The notes beneath the pieces were generated by a model, which made no database searches, was not told the DNA's origin, and saw only the letters and a program-made list of their open reading frames with translations. Positions 20,704 to 33,800 of a stretch of 64,000 nt of DNA are shown here, one piece after another. Origin of the DNA: Sarcomyxa edulis (lineage: Eukaryota; Basidiomycota; Agaricomycetes; Agaricales; Mycenaceae); assembly GCA_009761415.1 (NCBI GenBank), contig QUOL01000022.1, positions 186,001 through 250,000 of the forward strand, given 5' to 3'. The position numbers were made by a program, and so were the translations under genes. Within the stretch, counting starts at the first letter, position 1, and every line of letters starts with the position of its first letter.

Positions 20704-23093
20704 CTACAAGGGACCGTGAACTGAATTTTGGACTGTCAATTGGGGTGAAGAAGTTATCACGCACCACCAGCAAGCAAAATACTCGCATAATACGCCAAAT
20801 GATAGCAGACCCCTATCTCGCATGATATCTATCAGTCGTTTGCGCTCATCTTGCCATACAGCATAAGTGCAGTATTTGGCTGTGATCAGAAATATTCGGA
20901 TCTGACAAGACAGTTCGATTTTCGAACGGTCAATACGCATGTACTAATTTGTAGAACGACTCACATTGGAATGCGTCGTCATGAGTGCATGATCAAGACT
21001 CCTGTGATACACAGCATATAGTCAGATATAGGCCTTTTTGTACGCACGGCGGGGCACACCTTGTCAAATCGTTCAGTTTAAGGACCATGAGGACCCTCCT
21101 CGGTACGCGTCTCAGTACGTCGAAAACAGAGAACAATAACCCTTCACGACTGACGACGGCATTTCGGATAGCTTCCATCTCCTCTTCCGTCTGTGGCATG
21201 ATATTGATCATACCGGAAGCGCGTCGAAAGGTCGGCGGACTTGAACTAGCAGGTTCATCACCTTCGTCCCATGTACCTTCCAACGCGGCACGACCTGTCA
21301 AAGCAGCTTCGAATACGGGATACTACGAACCATCAAACCAAGTTCATTCATGTTCATCGAATCAATCAGATACTCACCAAATCAGGACCAATATTGCCCA
21401 CGAGTTCCGCGTACTTGCGTCTGTCCGCGGTCGTAGTTTCTGATGCAGGCGCTATCAGAGATAACCAGAGTTTACTGTAATTTATCCGGAGTTGCGGATC
21501 TAGATCAAAGTACAAGCCATGATCCAACAGGACGATTTCGAAGTTGTACGGTGATCTTGAGTTTGGAGGGGAAGGTCGGATGAGTAGGTTTCCTGTTGAT
21601 CGTGAGCATTCGTGTTTACAGCAATGAGTACAAAAAAGGCATACCGGGATGCGGGTCCTATGAACGGACAGCCCGATGAATTTAGCGTGCAACAAAGAGG
21701 CAATGATCAACTTACTGCGTGGAACCAGCCGTTTATGAAAACCATCTGGTTGAATATCCGAGATAGTTCCAGAGCAACTTTATTGCGATCGATTTTTGCG
21801 TCCGCTAGGTATACCAGATCATCGACCCGCCCTCCTTGGATATATTCCATGATCAACACTCTTTTAGTGGCCAGAATGACTTCGGGTATATATAGAGAAG
21901 TCCGGATATTCTCAAAATCTTCCGCAGCTCGAGCTGCATTTGCAGCTTCGTGGACAAAATCCATCTCTTTTGGTAAATTTGTTCGCATTTCCTCCTAGGT
22001 ACACGAACAACGATCGTGAATATCTCCTCTTCTGCGCATAGTAAACATCACTCACTCCCAGCCAAGTGAACTCAAAGTCAGGGAACCAATACTTCACCCA
22101 GCCTATAGATAGAACTTGAGAATCTGTTCGTCGGGCCAGATAAAAGATGGACTGTACGAACCTAGCGTGGATTCCACCATCTCCATATCGATATCACAGA
22201 ATTCCGCCAGATGTGGATGTTGAAGCTAAACATATAATCGTCACGATGAGTTTCTTCACGAAACTAGTATAAGAAATCAATCGAACCTTGACAGCTACCC
22301 TCTTCCCAGAAGCTCGATGGTGACCTACATGCACCTGTGCAAGACTGGCCACTCCGATAGGAACTGGATCAAAATCGGCGAAAAGCTCTGATATGGGGCA
22401 TCCCATATCTGACAGGAACAGATCCTCAAGATTTTCGTACGGAGTTGGTTCGCATTGATCCTGGAGCGGTCTCATCGTACTAGTCCATTCTTTCGGGAGC
22501 ACTACCATCGAAGCCATATGCTGCCCCAGCTTTATGTATATTCCTGAGCGAGGTCTTGATATATCAGAAGTGCAACACCGAGACATTTGTAATACTCACC
22601 TCCGTTCGCTAAAAGTGCTCTCAATAGTCTCTTTGCACTACGCGTATGACAGTTCGAATATGCTTCAAGACGATCCTCTTCAGATGCAAATCTCTGTGCA
22701 AACGTTCTTTTGTAGTCGATCGCCCCGACTATTGCTGCACCTATGAAAAGTACGCGTTTAGTCTTCAAGCACGCTGCACCGAGAATTTTACCGACCTGCC
22801 ACTCTCGAGCAACGCACAGCAGCCAGTACTGAATGTCTAAAGGGTTGATTTGTTTTGTACGCGACATAACCTGCCCCAGATAGAAACAAAACAGATGCGG
22901 GGAAAAAGAGCCATGAATTGGGATTGCGCTCTCGAAATCGACGAAGTGGGGGTATATGTCTTGTAGGCTTCACATTCCAATTCCAATTCCAAGACGGTCG
23001 GGATCGATTATGTATATGAGGACTATGCAGTCCACGTTGCAAGATCTGGAGATGTTGAATTGTTCTCCAACTCGAACGTCGAAGGGAGAGCAT
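20704..23093 (-). CDS. Mitochondrial ABC1/UbiB-family atypical kinase
   Basis: Eleven exons (22796-23093, 22600-22740, 22287-22543, 22162-22225, 22056-22102, 21716-21994, 21645-21657, 21378-21592, 21060-21322, 20965-21001, 20704-20901) encode 603 residues. The Arg/Ser-rich N-terminus MLSLRRSSWRTIQHLQ suggests mitochondrial import, and one hydrophobic helix (WLFFPASVLFLSGAGYVAY) follows. Family motifs: GIYIKLGQHMAS (KxGQ), GVASLAQVHVG (Ala-rich loop), RVAVKLQHP (catalytic Lys), E-x3-E-x-D-F-x-EA-x-NA, FHADPHPGNLLI and VLLDHGLY. It is closest in plan to the ADCK1/Mcp2 branch, linked to mitochondrial lipid homeostasis; that choice is less certain than the family. The DPHPG motif lies on a 13-nt exon. 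Confidence 0.93.
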
Positions 23094-23330
23094 GAGAAGT
23101 TCACCGCATCAGGCTCTTACTTCCCAATCGAGAGCAAAATGACCTCGGAAACTTGTAGAAAAGTATCTTCATCTAAGTATTATAGGTTATTGCTAGAGAT
23201 ACAACAAATGCAAAATAGAAATGCTGATATCATGATCAATGGGAGGTATGCGATGCAGTATGTATAGATCCAGGTACAAGGGAGGTGGTACAAATGTAAT
23301 GATAGCCACTTCAGTCGAAGCAGGGCGAAG

Positions 23331-25737
23331 CTAGCTCCCCCTTTTCAGGCCGCCCAACATCGAAGCAAGTGAAATGCGATGAGAGGACTGGGCGTCTTCG
23401 TTTTCATGCATTGCCTCGGCGTATCTGGGGTATCAGATGCAATATCAGCAAGAAAAACGGGGGTAGGTAACTGGCGTGCATTTCTCACAGTAGTTTGTAT
23501 CGAACGAGCTGTTCTTCCAGCTCCTCGTTCCGCAATCGAGACATCACTAACTCATTCTAGCATAACAATCAACAGATAAGCCACCCTAGTTGCATCGCGA
23601 CGAAAGTAAGGCGATACGCACTAGAACTTCTACGTGCTCGGCATTCAGCTGTCCTAGACTATTTTCTAGGTTTTTTCTATAGACCGTGTAAGCCAAAGAC
23701 GGATAAAATATGGGTGATGATGGTAACTCACACTTGGGCGGACAAGGCACGATTGCTGTTGCGGAGTGTATCAATCTCGATGGCATGCGCGTCTCTCGTG
23801 CGTACAAGGTCGTCATATTCATGAGCGTAGCAATCAAGCATAAATGGCGTTATTCTCAGCGAGACAGCGTCCTGGATGAATTCATCGACTCTGTATGCGA
23901 CTTTTCTCTCACCCTCAGCTCCATCTCCTGGGCTATCGATCTGGCAGGAACATCAGTATTCGGACCGCGAACCATCATCATGGCTAGCGCGCACCTCGTA
24001 TCGTTCGAATAGGCGTGTATTGATATATTGAAGTATTTGATCAAACTTAAGGTCTAACAGGGCTTCTTCGTTTTTTTGAAGGAGGACAATGCTGAATCCA
24101 AATATTGCCTCTATGCCACTGGCTAAGCAGTTATCGTATATTCGGAATACAATGTCCAATGGAAATCTTCACGGTGGATAAGCAGGGGGGCAAGAAATGT
24201 CATAATTAGCTCACCTGTAGCTAAACAGCGTCAAGAACCACTGCGAGCAAAACATGCTTGACTTGATACCCTGTCGCAGGAAATGGACGTGCAGGACTGG
24301 AAGGAGCTCCTCGATCAAGCGCTCAAACTGTGCAAAATTCTTCAGGATGAAGCCCCTTTCAATGATAATGTTCGCACCTGGAACTGAAATATATGAGGTC
24401 AGTATCTATACCAGAGACGATAGTAGATTTTGCTCACTAGACGCAACTGAAGTTTGGGCATCTCTGGAAGGAAATGTCCACGGAGATCATATGAATGCAT
24501 GAGTCTCACAAGGAGTGAGAACGCCTCTTCGTCTGGCATCTACTGAGAACGTTATATGCCGGCCCATGGGAAACAATAGTATACTTGCATTAAGCAGCAA
24601 TATGGCCACAACGAACGGAAGACCTTGGCAATAACCTACTTGCGGGTCATATCTGCCTACGAGGTCATTATAGATACCTTAGATATGGAAAATAAAACGT
24701 ACATCGAATATGCCTTGAGCACATTGAACAAGTTCTCCTGTCCAATACCTTGTCCATCCGTGAAGAAGTCATGATGAGGAAATGTCCTGAAACACGTCCC
24801 ATACATGAGAATGCCTAGAGAAATTGGCAGACAGATGCAGACCTTCCAAGATCGCGAGTGATAGCCTTCTCGTGGGGACTTGTCTCTTTCAAAAGTTTCA
24901 GATATGTAGATTCAAGCTCGGGATCTTTCGATGCTGCCCTGCAGTTCACACACGTCTCGTTAGCCAAGTAAAGGTGATATAACGCGAGACCACACACATT
25001 AGTTGCCACATCATTCCACGAAGGGTGTCTGGGATCCCCTTCTCGATTGCTCGTGCAAGTTTCTCTGGCTGAGATGTCGCAAATTCCTGGTAGTCTGCCA
25101 TGATCCGTCTCAAGAATAGTTCACAGCAATTCTCTTTCCACTCACCAGAAATAACGGCACCCCAGAAATCTGTGTTTGAGAAAGCGTGTCGGAGTAGCAT
25201 TCAGCGTGTCTCATGATTGTGCAACGTACCCCAGTCAATAGCAGCATTCGCAGCATTCTCCGCCTCCTCCTCTTTTCCTTTCTGTAGTCGAACAAACTCT
25301 TCATGAATCTTGTGCTGTCCGTCAATACTAACTCGTCGTGATGTGTCATCCTGTGCCTTTTGGATATCTAGTCGCGCCAGAATGAACGGAAGGTTCCCGA
25401 CCGACCGTATCGTGGTAGTTGAAGCAGATTTTTTATGAGAGGTTGGTGTGAATGGATCCGAAGACGTTAGAGGCGGCGGCGCGATCCGTTCCTTGGTGTC
25501 ATCTTCTGCTCCAGGTAACGTGTCTTCAATGACGCTTTGGCGTTCGGATAGCGCGACAGTAGAGAATCTGGAGTCATCGTCGAGAGCAACGTCGTTGAAA
25601 TCTGACTCTGCAATAGAATCTCGTTCGGGTACCCGTTGTTCGAAGTCCTCGGCCTGGGGTGATAGCAACGAGTCTAATGGAACTATGGGTGAAGATAGCA
25701 GACCAACAGTGGGCGAGGCGCTGTTCTCCAATGACAT
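23331..25737 (-). CDS. TBC-domain Rab GTPase-activating protein
   Basis: Fourteen exons (25230-25737, 25146-25169, 24998-25094, 24844-24938, 24703-24787, 24589-24652, 24438-24539, 24378-24383, 24215-24327, 23995-24166, 23732-23940, 23622-23676, 23489-23556, 23331-23424) encode 563 residues. A Ser/Asp-rich N-terminal 180 residues precedes the TBC domain: GIPDTLRGMMWQLM (motif A), ITRDLGRTFP (motif B, IxxDxxR with the arginine finger), and DPQVGYCQGL (motif C with the glutamine finger). Then come LLLNMPDEEAFSLLVRLMHS, LHVHFLRQGIKSSMF and the C-terminal coiled coil LRNSNRALSAQVKNLENSL. The plan matches Gyp5/EVI5-type GAPs acting on Rab proteins in exocytic or recycling traffic. One intron is GC-AG and one internal exon has 6 nt. 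Confidence 0.93.
24378..24383 (-). other. 6-nt internal micro-exon in the TBC gene
   Basis: TTCCAG (Phe-Gln, residues 326-327) lies between a 54-nt intron ending atttcag and a 50-nt intron starting gtgcga. It supplies the FQ of the conserved RLFQF segment. Confidence 0.75.
24540..24588 (-). other. GC-AG intron in the TBC gene
   Basis: Minus strand: AAT then gcaagt...ctcagtag then ATGCCAGAC. The join LLLN-MPDEEAF is conserved in the family. The donor gcaagt is the best-known GC-donor form. Length 49 nt. Confidence 0.85.
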
Positions 25738-26176
25738 GTTTCAGAAATGCAATTGAGTGAGAGAGAGCATGTATGAGCAGATATCCAGCTGCGAATTGAA
25801 GAGGACAAGGTGTGTTTTCGATCTTTCAAGTTGCGGTGGACTTGCGGGACACTTATCGGCAACTACCGAATCGGTTCGAGAATGGTCAAAAATGCCATAG
25901 AAATTCGGTTGTTCTCGAGTCGTGACAATAGACGTCGAGAATGGATTCATAGCTACTACCTATTAGGTTTATACACAAATTTGAGGACCAATTGTAGGTG
26001 GAATAGGCACTACTGTCAAGATAATACAATGGACGCGTCAATGAGCAGCAAGTCCTATACCGACAAGCATACGAGGATACGAGGTCGTAGCTGGTCGTAG
26101 TATGACAAGTCGTCGTGGTCCTGATGCCCAGAAACGAGAATGTGCGCGCAGGAATTGGCAGGAATTGGCGTCAATA
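25738..26176. other. Intergenic region
   Basis: Upstream of the TBC gene and downstream of SUB1, both on the minus strand. No gene or repeat recognised. Confidence 0.45.
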
Positions 26177-26917
26177 TTATTTCTTCAACTCTGCAAAAAG
26201 TCCGTCAATAGCTGAAGCGCTCTTCTTCAAAGTTTCCCACTATATGTTCAGGTCAACGCGTCATCTATCCAATTTTCGAGGCTTGATAGAGGAGATCACG
26301 AACCTGATCGAGACCAAGAGATATGCCCTTTTTGCCAGGTTTCTCTTCCCCGCCATTCGCCTGATAGAATTCACGGATGTCAACAAAGACGTTTCCTTTG
26401 AATACGCGTACAGTGGCTCGTTTTCGTTTCCCAAGTTCGATGTATTTCTCGCCTTCGGCTGTGGATCGCACTACGATGTCTCCATTGTCTGCGAGTTCGG
26501 TATTCTCCTTCTTCTGTGCACAATCAAGACCGTGGTTTTGGGTCAGTCAATACTAAATGATTGCAAGCTGAGAGAACGTACGACGGTGTCTTTCTTCGCT
26601 TTTGAGCTGGTCTTGGGCACTTGCGTGACTGGCTTTTTCAGTAGTGGCTTTTCTTCGTCGCTCTGCGGGTCTAGCTGATCTTCCTCGTCTTCCTCTTCCT
26701 TTACGGTCCTGGGCTTCTTCTAGAATTTTACATCGTTCGTGCGTGTTAGTATATGCATCCAGGAAGTTGGGTGTCACTTGAGTACCTGACGCGTATTGCC
26801 GGTGCTAGCTGTGGACTTTCGCGGTTTTTGGTCTTCTGCAGAAGAGTCGGCATCTGAGGTTTCGTATTCTTCTTCATCATCGTTGTCGCTAACAATGAAA
26901 CCCTTTCGTTTGGGCAT
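26177..26917 (-). CDS. SUB1: SUB1/PC4 transcriptional coactivator
   Basis: Four exons (26786-26917, 26582-26719, 26304-26513, 26177-26239) encode 180 residues. The N-terminal half is acidic and Lys-rich with MPKRKGFIVSDNDDEEEYET and a KKPRTVKEEEDEEDQ segment that may be a nuclear signal. The C-terminal PC4 domain (about residues 105-178) has KYIELGKRKRATVRVFKGNV, FVDIREFY, EKPGKKGISLGLDQ and WETLKKSA, the single-stranded-DNA-binding beta sheet and helix. Sub1 binds ssDNA and TFIIB and works in Pol II initiation and, in yeast, Pol III. Its start is divergent from TOM1, with about 900 bp between them. Confidence 0.95.
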
Positions 26918-27833
26918 CAGGATTGAGATGATAGTTTCAGCGCGAAGAAAGAAGAAAGCTTCAGATAATCAGTTTCACGCGTTTCGCAATTATGAACGTC
27001 ACGGTTAACCTCGTCGATCGCGTCGACATCTCTTGATTCATATCCTGCTCTGGGACTCGAGAACTCAACCATATGTATAGACGTCTGCACTATCACACAG
27101 AATCGACGGATCAGACTTGACCCGAACACCAGGTACAGTAATGAAAAGCACAGGACAGAGGGCAAAGTCCGATTTTGAACACGCTACAAATTTATACAGG
27201 CCGAGTCAAGGGGAAAAATCGCGGGGAGAGCTTGGGGGACCAGATATGACCGTTGAGCCTGAGTGAGAAGGTATATAGGCAGAGCTGAAAGGGACATGGA
27301 CCACGATATGAATCTTGGCGGGGAGCATTCTGATAGCCTTGTGGATTCTGTGGTGGTAGTAAGGCGCTGAAAAGATAGAAGGGTGTACATACACATGTTT
27401 GCCTCGTTTGTTCAACGTGTTTCTCCACGATATTGGGTGGTGAAGTCTAATTTGAGATCCTGAAAGAACAGGGTAGTACGGATGCTCGCAGGGACCGTTT
27501 TGACTAGATTTTCGGCCACGAAGAGGATCACGATGACTGTTCATGAGCTGGCGAGTGACTTTGCCTAAATATCGGTTCCGCATTGCTGTGTTGGTCGAAC
27601 AGTTTTTGAGTCAAGCGGCCTGAGGAAGTCGTCGAAAGAAGGAATGGTAAGGAACGAGTGACATTGGTCCTGAGCGATGGTCACACGTGTCACAAAGTCT
27701 ACGCAATTCAAAGTTTCACCTTTTCACCTTCTCCACACACTCTTGTTCCTCTCGCGTCTTAATCTGCCTGGGAACAAGAAATATCAAGGAGAACTGATCT
27801 GAATACACCTGGACTTCGTCCTGGTCACGGACG
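26918..27833. other. Divergent intergenic region, SUB1 and TOM1
   Basis: About 900 bp. It includes the palindrome acacgtgt at 27683-27690, some 145 bp before the TOM1 ATG, which could bind a bHLH factor (inference). Several overlapping minus-strand frames of 70-125 codons at 27184-27583 reflect a low stop density and match no family. Confidence 0.4.
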
Positions 27834-30800
27834 ATGAAGATCCATCACAAATCAAAGAGGGCAGTTCCGCCGGTGAGCACCACTTTGTTCTCGATCTTGC
27901 CGGCCTTGTTACTGACCATTTCAGCAGCACCCACAGGTCGCAGAACTCATCTCGAACCTCTTGAGCACACCAAATGACCGATTGACTCAAGTTTTGGCCG
28001 ACATCGACTCGTGGAAATGGCCACGGTCCGATCTCAATGCTTGGATAAGAATTCTCAACAAGTTTGACACCATTCTCCAAGACCTCATTCGTGACCATGA
28101 TATCGACAAGCTTCAGAAGACGCCTTTCTCCCCTGCAGAAAAAAAAACAGTCTGTGAAATACTTAGATTCGAGCGGCTCCTCCTCGAAAATTCGACTAAC
28201 CGAAAGATGTTTAACTCTTATGACGTGAGTGGTCATTGTCTCTTCGGCTATCTTCGTTTCATCTAACCTTTCTATAGCGACTCAACAGCTTGCTTTTTAC
28301 CTCCGACCTCGATGTGTTGATCCTGGCCTTGAACTTGTTACTCCGGCCATCCCAACAGTACTCGGCTCAACCCTCCGTCTCGCACGCGCTGAACATATCC
28401 ACCGCTCGTTTGCAGTCTCTAGCCAAGCAATGGCCTTATCTCAGGGAGCCCGGTGTGGGTCTCGTCGATCTTGCTAGTAGCAAAGGAAATACACAAGTCG
28501 AAGCTCTGCCTGTAGAAGCTCGCCAAGTCAACTTCACGTTTTATCGCACCGACGCCAGTTCGAGCGCTGCCGCCGCATCACATACTGTAGCACCGTCTGG
28601 TGCAGTGAACGTCCACATCGACGAACAGACTCTGGAAACCAATCCTGCAGTCATGGACACTCTGGCAGATGCCATCGAGACGTATTCTGTCCCAGACGAA
28701 GAGAAATTCGAGCTCATGTGCCGCATTCGTGCTGCCGTTGTGCTTTCCAAGGGTAACGAGGCGGACCGCGAAAAGCTTGTCATTGTCAGGCTCCTCGCTA
28801 TCGCTATTTTCGGCCACACACATCCAGAAACGCAGGCGACTTCTTCCCTGTTCCTTTACGAACCAGACTTGATTGCGCACATCGCCGAGTTGCTGCAAGT
28901 CGACCGGTCGATTCCCGTTCAGATTCAAACCGCGGCTATTGCAGCTCTCGACGCTTTGGCGCGATACAGAAATAAAGTTCAAGAGGTCCTCACGGCTGTG
29001 AATGCTGGTGTAAATCATGGGATCCTCATGGCCCTTTTGCGCAAGACGGTGGCCGACATCGCCGACCCAGAGTGCACGCTTCCCCAGTCTTTCATAGACG
29101 CATTGTTGTCGTTTGTGACATTCATAGCGTCTCATGCTGCAGGAGGAAACATGGTGGTAGGTGCGGGTTTACTGCCGCTACTGATTCAAATCATCGAGAA
29201 CAGGTTACCGCATCGACTTCCTGTCGTTTCCAAAACAATGCAACTCGTCGACAATGTTCTGTACAGTTTCCAGAATGCGTTTCAACTCTTCTGTACGTCT
29301 AGGGGTGTCGATGTGCTTGTGAGCAGAATCGAGGTGCGTATAATTTTGATTTGCAATGCTCAACGGCTCACACTCGAGAGGTGTATTAGTACGAAATCGA
29401 TACCGATATCAAGGAGCACGCTGATGAGTTAAGATCTCGTGAAATCTTCGGCTCCTTCGGTATGTGGCTCTTTTTCTTCCAAAATTGATCATTCTGACGT
29501 ACGACTTACAGGAGAGTTACCCGTTACTCGCGTAGCCGTTCTCAAACATGTTCTTCGTTCTATGCATCGGATGATGCAGTCATCTGGCACATCTGAGGGG
29601 CTTCGCGGGCTTATCGACACGTCAATGCTCAAATCTATCAAGAAGATCATCGAGTATCGCGGATTATTTGGTCCCAGTATTCTTCCCATCGGTGCATAAC
29701 GTTCTTCTATTGGAATTTCTTGTTGGCTAATTTTGAAAACAGCCATCAACATTATGGCGACTTTTGTACACAACGAGCCAACATCATTGGCTATCATTCA
29801 AGAAGCTCGTTTGCCAGAGGCTTTCTACAAGGCCATTGAATCTGGTCTCGAGCCCGCTATCGAGGTATCTCGGTCCACCTTTCTGTTCATTAATAACACA
29901 ACTGACATATTCCAAGGTAATACAAGCAATCCCGAATGCGATTGGTGCGCTCTGCCTCAACGAAGCTGGGCAGAGTCAACTCGCTCGCCGCCCAAGTATC
30001 ATTCCCGGCATCTTCGCTATATTCACTTCCGAACGCCATTTGAAAGTCCTTCTGGACAAAGAAAATGCGGTTCTCATTGGGACGGCAATCGACGAACTCA
30101 TTCGTCATCACCCGTTGTTGAAGACTCCCGTTTTCGAGTCCCTGAAGTCCACGATGAGCAAGATCGAAGAATTGGGTAACGAGTATGTTGTTCCAGATGA
30201 TCTACGACAGTGGTATAGGCTCGTTCCAGTCCCGGGACAAACTGCTGCGTCGGATGAGGATGTTGCGATGGCAGACGTTGAGGTCGATGCTGGGAGTTCC
30301 GTCCCTGTTGTTCTATCTGTCTCTGAGGAAGTCAAAGATGATTCGACGCCTGATGAAGAGAGTTCTGCCAAGGCTCATGACAACAATGTAATATCTTACA
30401 TCGACATTCTCGGACGGGTAAGATTCACAACCTTTCCTTTCGTCTGCTAAACTTATCTGTTCTTGCCATGTTTTCATAGTTTTTGGAGGGTTTGTTCCAG
30501 CATACCCCTCATTGTAAAGATTTCATCACGTCGACAGATGGTCTGGTTCACCTGGGAAAATTGACGGCTCTTCCGTGTCTCCCGTATGATTTTGCCAACA
30601 GCGTTGCCTCCGACTCTCTCGTGCAGGTCATGCGCACGATGACAGAAGTAGCGACGAACGAGACACTTCTTCACCTCACTAAGCTCGTCAAGGAATCGTT
30701 GGGAACTGCAAAGAGTTTCTGGGAAAGCATCGGAGATGAGTCGAAATTATTACCGTTCGTCGACCTCCAGGGTACGTTGGCTGATCTCCTTAATTCATTT

Positions 30801-33800
30801 TTGTATCGCTGAAAACCTTCTCAAGATGATGTTTGTGACGACGCGAACCAGAAATTTCGCAACCTCATCACACTCCATATTCGGATCACCTTATTATCTG
30901 ACGTGTTTTCGACTGCTGGCTACGCGCACGGCAGAGCTGCAATCGGTCTCCTTCAAACGCTGATGACGAACACGTCTTCCGAGGTATTATCGGACCTAGG
31001 TGCTCTCCATCGGGCTAGCATATGGGAGAACATCATTTTGAAAGCTGGACTGAACGCGAAAGGTATTGATATCGCTGCCACACCAAGTCCGTCCCCGTTG
31101 GATGGATCTCCCCGTCAAGCTTCCGTCACTCTTCCCGAAGGAGGCACCACTGCCGCTGCCTCCACTACTACGGCCAATGGTGTCCAGGCCGAGTCACTGC
31201 CAACTTCTACTCCAACACCGCGGAATGATTCCGCAAAGAAGGGTGGTCCTCGAGAGAACAATGCTACTGCGCTCAAACATTTGACTCACGGACTACCAAA
31301 TTCTTTGTCGCCCTTCTTCCAAGGTAAGCTCAACGGCATGATCATGAACCGCGTTTGACTTAGTTTTCACAAACAGCTATGGTTAAGATGTTTCATGCGA
31401 GGCGCAACCCGGATGCTGGCCAGAAGAAGCAAATCATGGAGTCGTCAGTCGTTCTCGCCAATATTATGCTCAAGCATATCACGCAAAACCATCTCAGTCA
31501 GTTTCAGTAGGATTCCTCGTCAATAATATATGCTCAATTTATTTTGATTCTCAGCGGATAAAGTCGCGTCTTTCACATATCACACCGTCATGCTCGGACT
31601 AGTGACTACGCTGTTAGTAGATGGTGAGTATCCTATTCTTGTTAAATGTCATTGCGTTACCAATGACTGTCTCAGAACGTACCACTACAAATACTCTGCA
31701 TACTGTGGAGCTATGGGCTTTATATCGGGTGGGCGGACTGGATGCCGTGCTAGATGTATGCAAGGAGTTCATGGGGACTATCAAGAGCATCACGGATACC
31801 AAGGTGGAGGACCGCTCGGAACTTGTGCAGCAGGAGCTCGTACATGCCTATGGAGGTCTCAAAGTGGCTCTGCATCTCCTTCACCCCATCATCTCGTCCA
31901 AGCCGCTCTTCGAATCGGGTCAAACTGTGATGCTCCTGAACCGTGACAAGAAGGACACCGACCCCGAATATTTCGAACCGCATAGTTTCCTCGTCAAGCT
32001 ACGTTTAGCAGCGTTGCCTATAGTACGCGATCTTTGGGAAGCCTCTTGGTTAATCTCAGCGCCTCTCGGTGTCAGTAAATCCGTAGTGCAGACGGTTCTC
32101 GAGCTCACAAATGGCGAGAACGAGGAGCCAAAAGGTGATACTTCTGCAGAGCATATCGTATCTGGAGCGGTGCCGAGAATCAATGGACCTGACGAAGGTC
32201 GCATCCGACAACTCACGGACATGGGTTTCCCTCGATCAGCTGCCGAACGCGCTCTGGTGCGGACCCACAACAACGTTAACGCGGCAACAGAGTTGCTTCT
32301 TGCCCATCCGTTCCCCTTGCCCCCTGATCCCGATCCTGTGGTTCCTGAAAGTGCAGCTGATGTCAATCCCGCTCCTCTGGATGTCGCTCCTGTTATCGAA
32401 GCAGCAGTTGATAATGATGGGGTTGCAGCCGAGGCTATGCCCGTCGACACTCCGTCTATCGATGACGAGATTGTTGCGGATCCGACGGTCAACGATGTTC
32501 CAGAGGCATATGCTACTAGTGATTCTCTCATTCCGTCCACTGAACCTGTGGTCCAAGGAAAATCTGCGGAGGAGTGGCGGAAGGAACTGGATGAAGCACG
32601 AGAACCACTTCGGGCTCAAATTGGTAGAAAGGCGTTATTATTGGTCGATGAGCACATTTCCTTGATCTTTGACCTTCATATCGCGTTCATCCGCCCCGTC
32701 ACTCCGCATCAGCAGCAGTCGGTCCGCGATCTTGTGGAGAATGTCAAAGCGTTCTCTCCTTCTGCATACGATGTCCAAGAACAACCACTCGCTAATCGAT
32801 GCCGACTTCTCGCTCTTGTTCTTTGCGAAACGCCTTCCTCTCTAGGGACTGAACTCCGGGCTACGCTGATGGACAATTTGCTGGCCCTCCTGCTGTCCAA
32901 TCCTCTCAGTACGGATGACCAACATCCCTACGTACCCAAATGGTTGGCTGCACATCTGTTGGTCACCGAATCACTGTTGACGTTGAGCGACGAGCCTCGT
33001 GCTATCACTTTACCCAAAGAAGATGAACCCATTGTCGCGGAGGACATTTCTACTGGCCCACCTCTTGTTGAAGCGCGCTCTATCATCTTCGATTTCTGTC
33101 TCCGGCTCCTCGCTATACCTAACCTACCCAGCGACGAGTTACTTTCAACTCTCCGTCTGTTCGTCTTGCTCACACGCGATCACAAAGTCGCTACTCAATT
33201 TGTCAATCGTGATGGTGTCGCACTTCTATTCAACCGCTTGAAGGCCTCTGCAGTCACAGGCAGTTCTTCGTACGTCGCCACTATCCTTCGGCACATCGTC
33301 GAAGATTCGACTACTGTCCAGCATGTCATGCAACAGGCGATCAAACGGTACTTTTCCCTTCCTCGTTCTCGGATTGTAGAGGTCGGAACATATGTCCGTA
33401 CGTGCAGTGCAATGGCACTACGGGACTCGCAAACGTTCATAGAAGTCACCAAGTCACTGTGCCAACTCGGCTCTCCATTCTCTGCCTCCCGTCATCTTAG
33501 TCTGAAAGACGACTTGATATCTCCGGATCAGAAACCTCTGCAGACCGCTGATGCGGCCACCGGTGTTGACATGATGATTGACCCACCGGTGTCGAAGTCA
33601 AGTGAGGCTGCTACCGTCGACTCTTTGGAAACCGTAGTTCATTTCCTTGTTGGAGAAGTCATGAGAACTGCGAAGGATGTATCAGGCCCTACAGACGCGA
33701 CTCCTCACAAGCCCCCCCAAGATGCTTCTGGAAACAGGCCGACTTCTGATACTGGACCCAGCGTAGAGAATGCAGCCGGATCGATGGCCCCAATCTCACA

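Noticed and set aside
20433..20825. Plus-strand frame of 130 codons antisense to the UbiB-like gene end
   Set aside because: Starts with a TTG, not ATG, and overlaps confirmed coding sequence on the other strand.
27184..27583. Three overlapping minus-strand frames between SUB1 and TOM1
   Set aside because: They overlap in different frames, match nothing and lie in the divergent promoter region.
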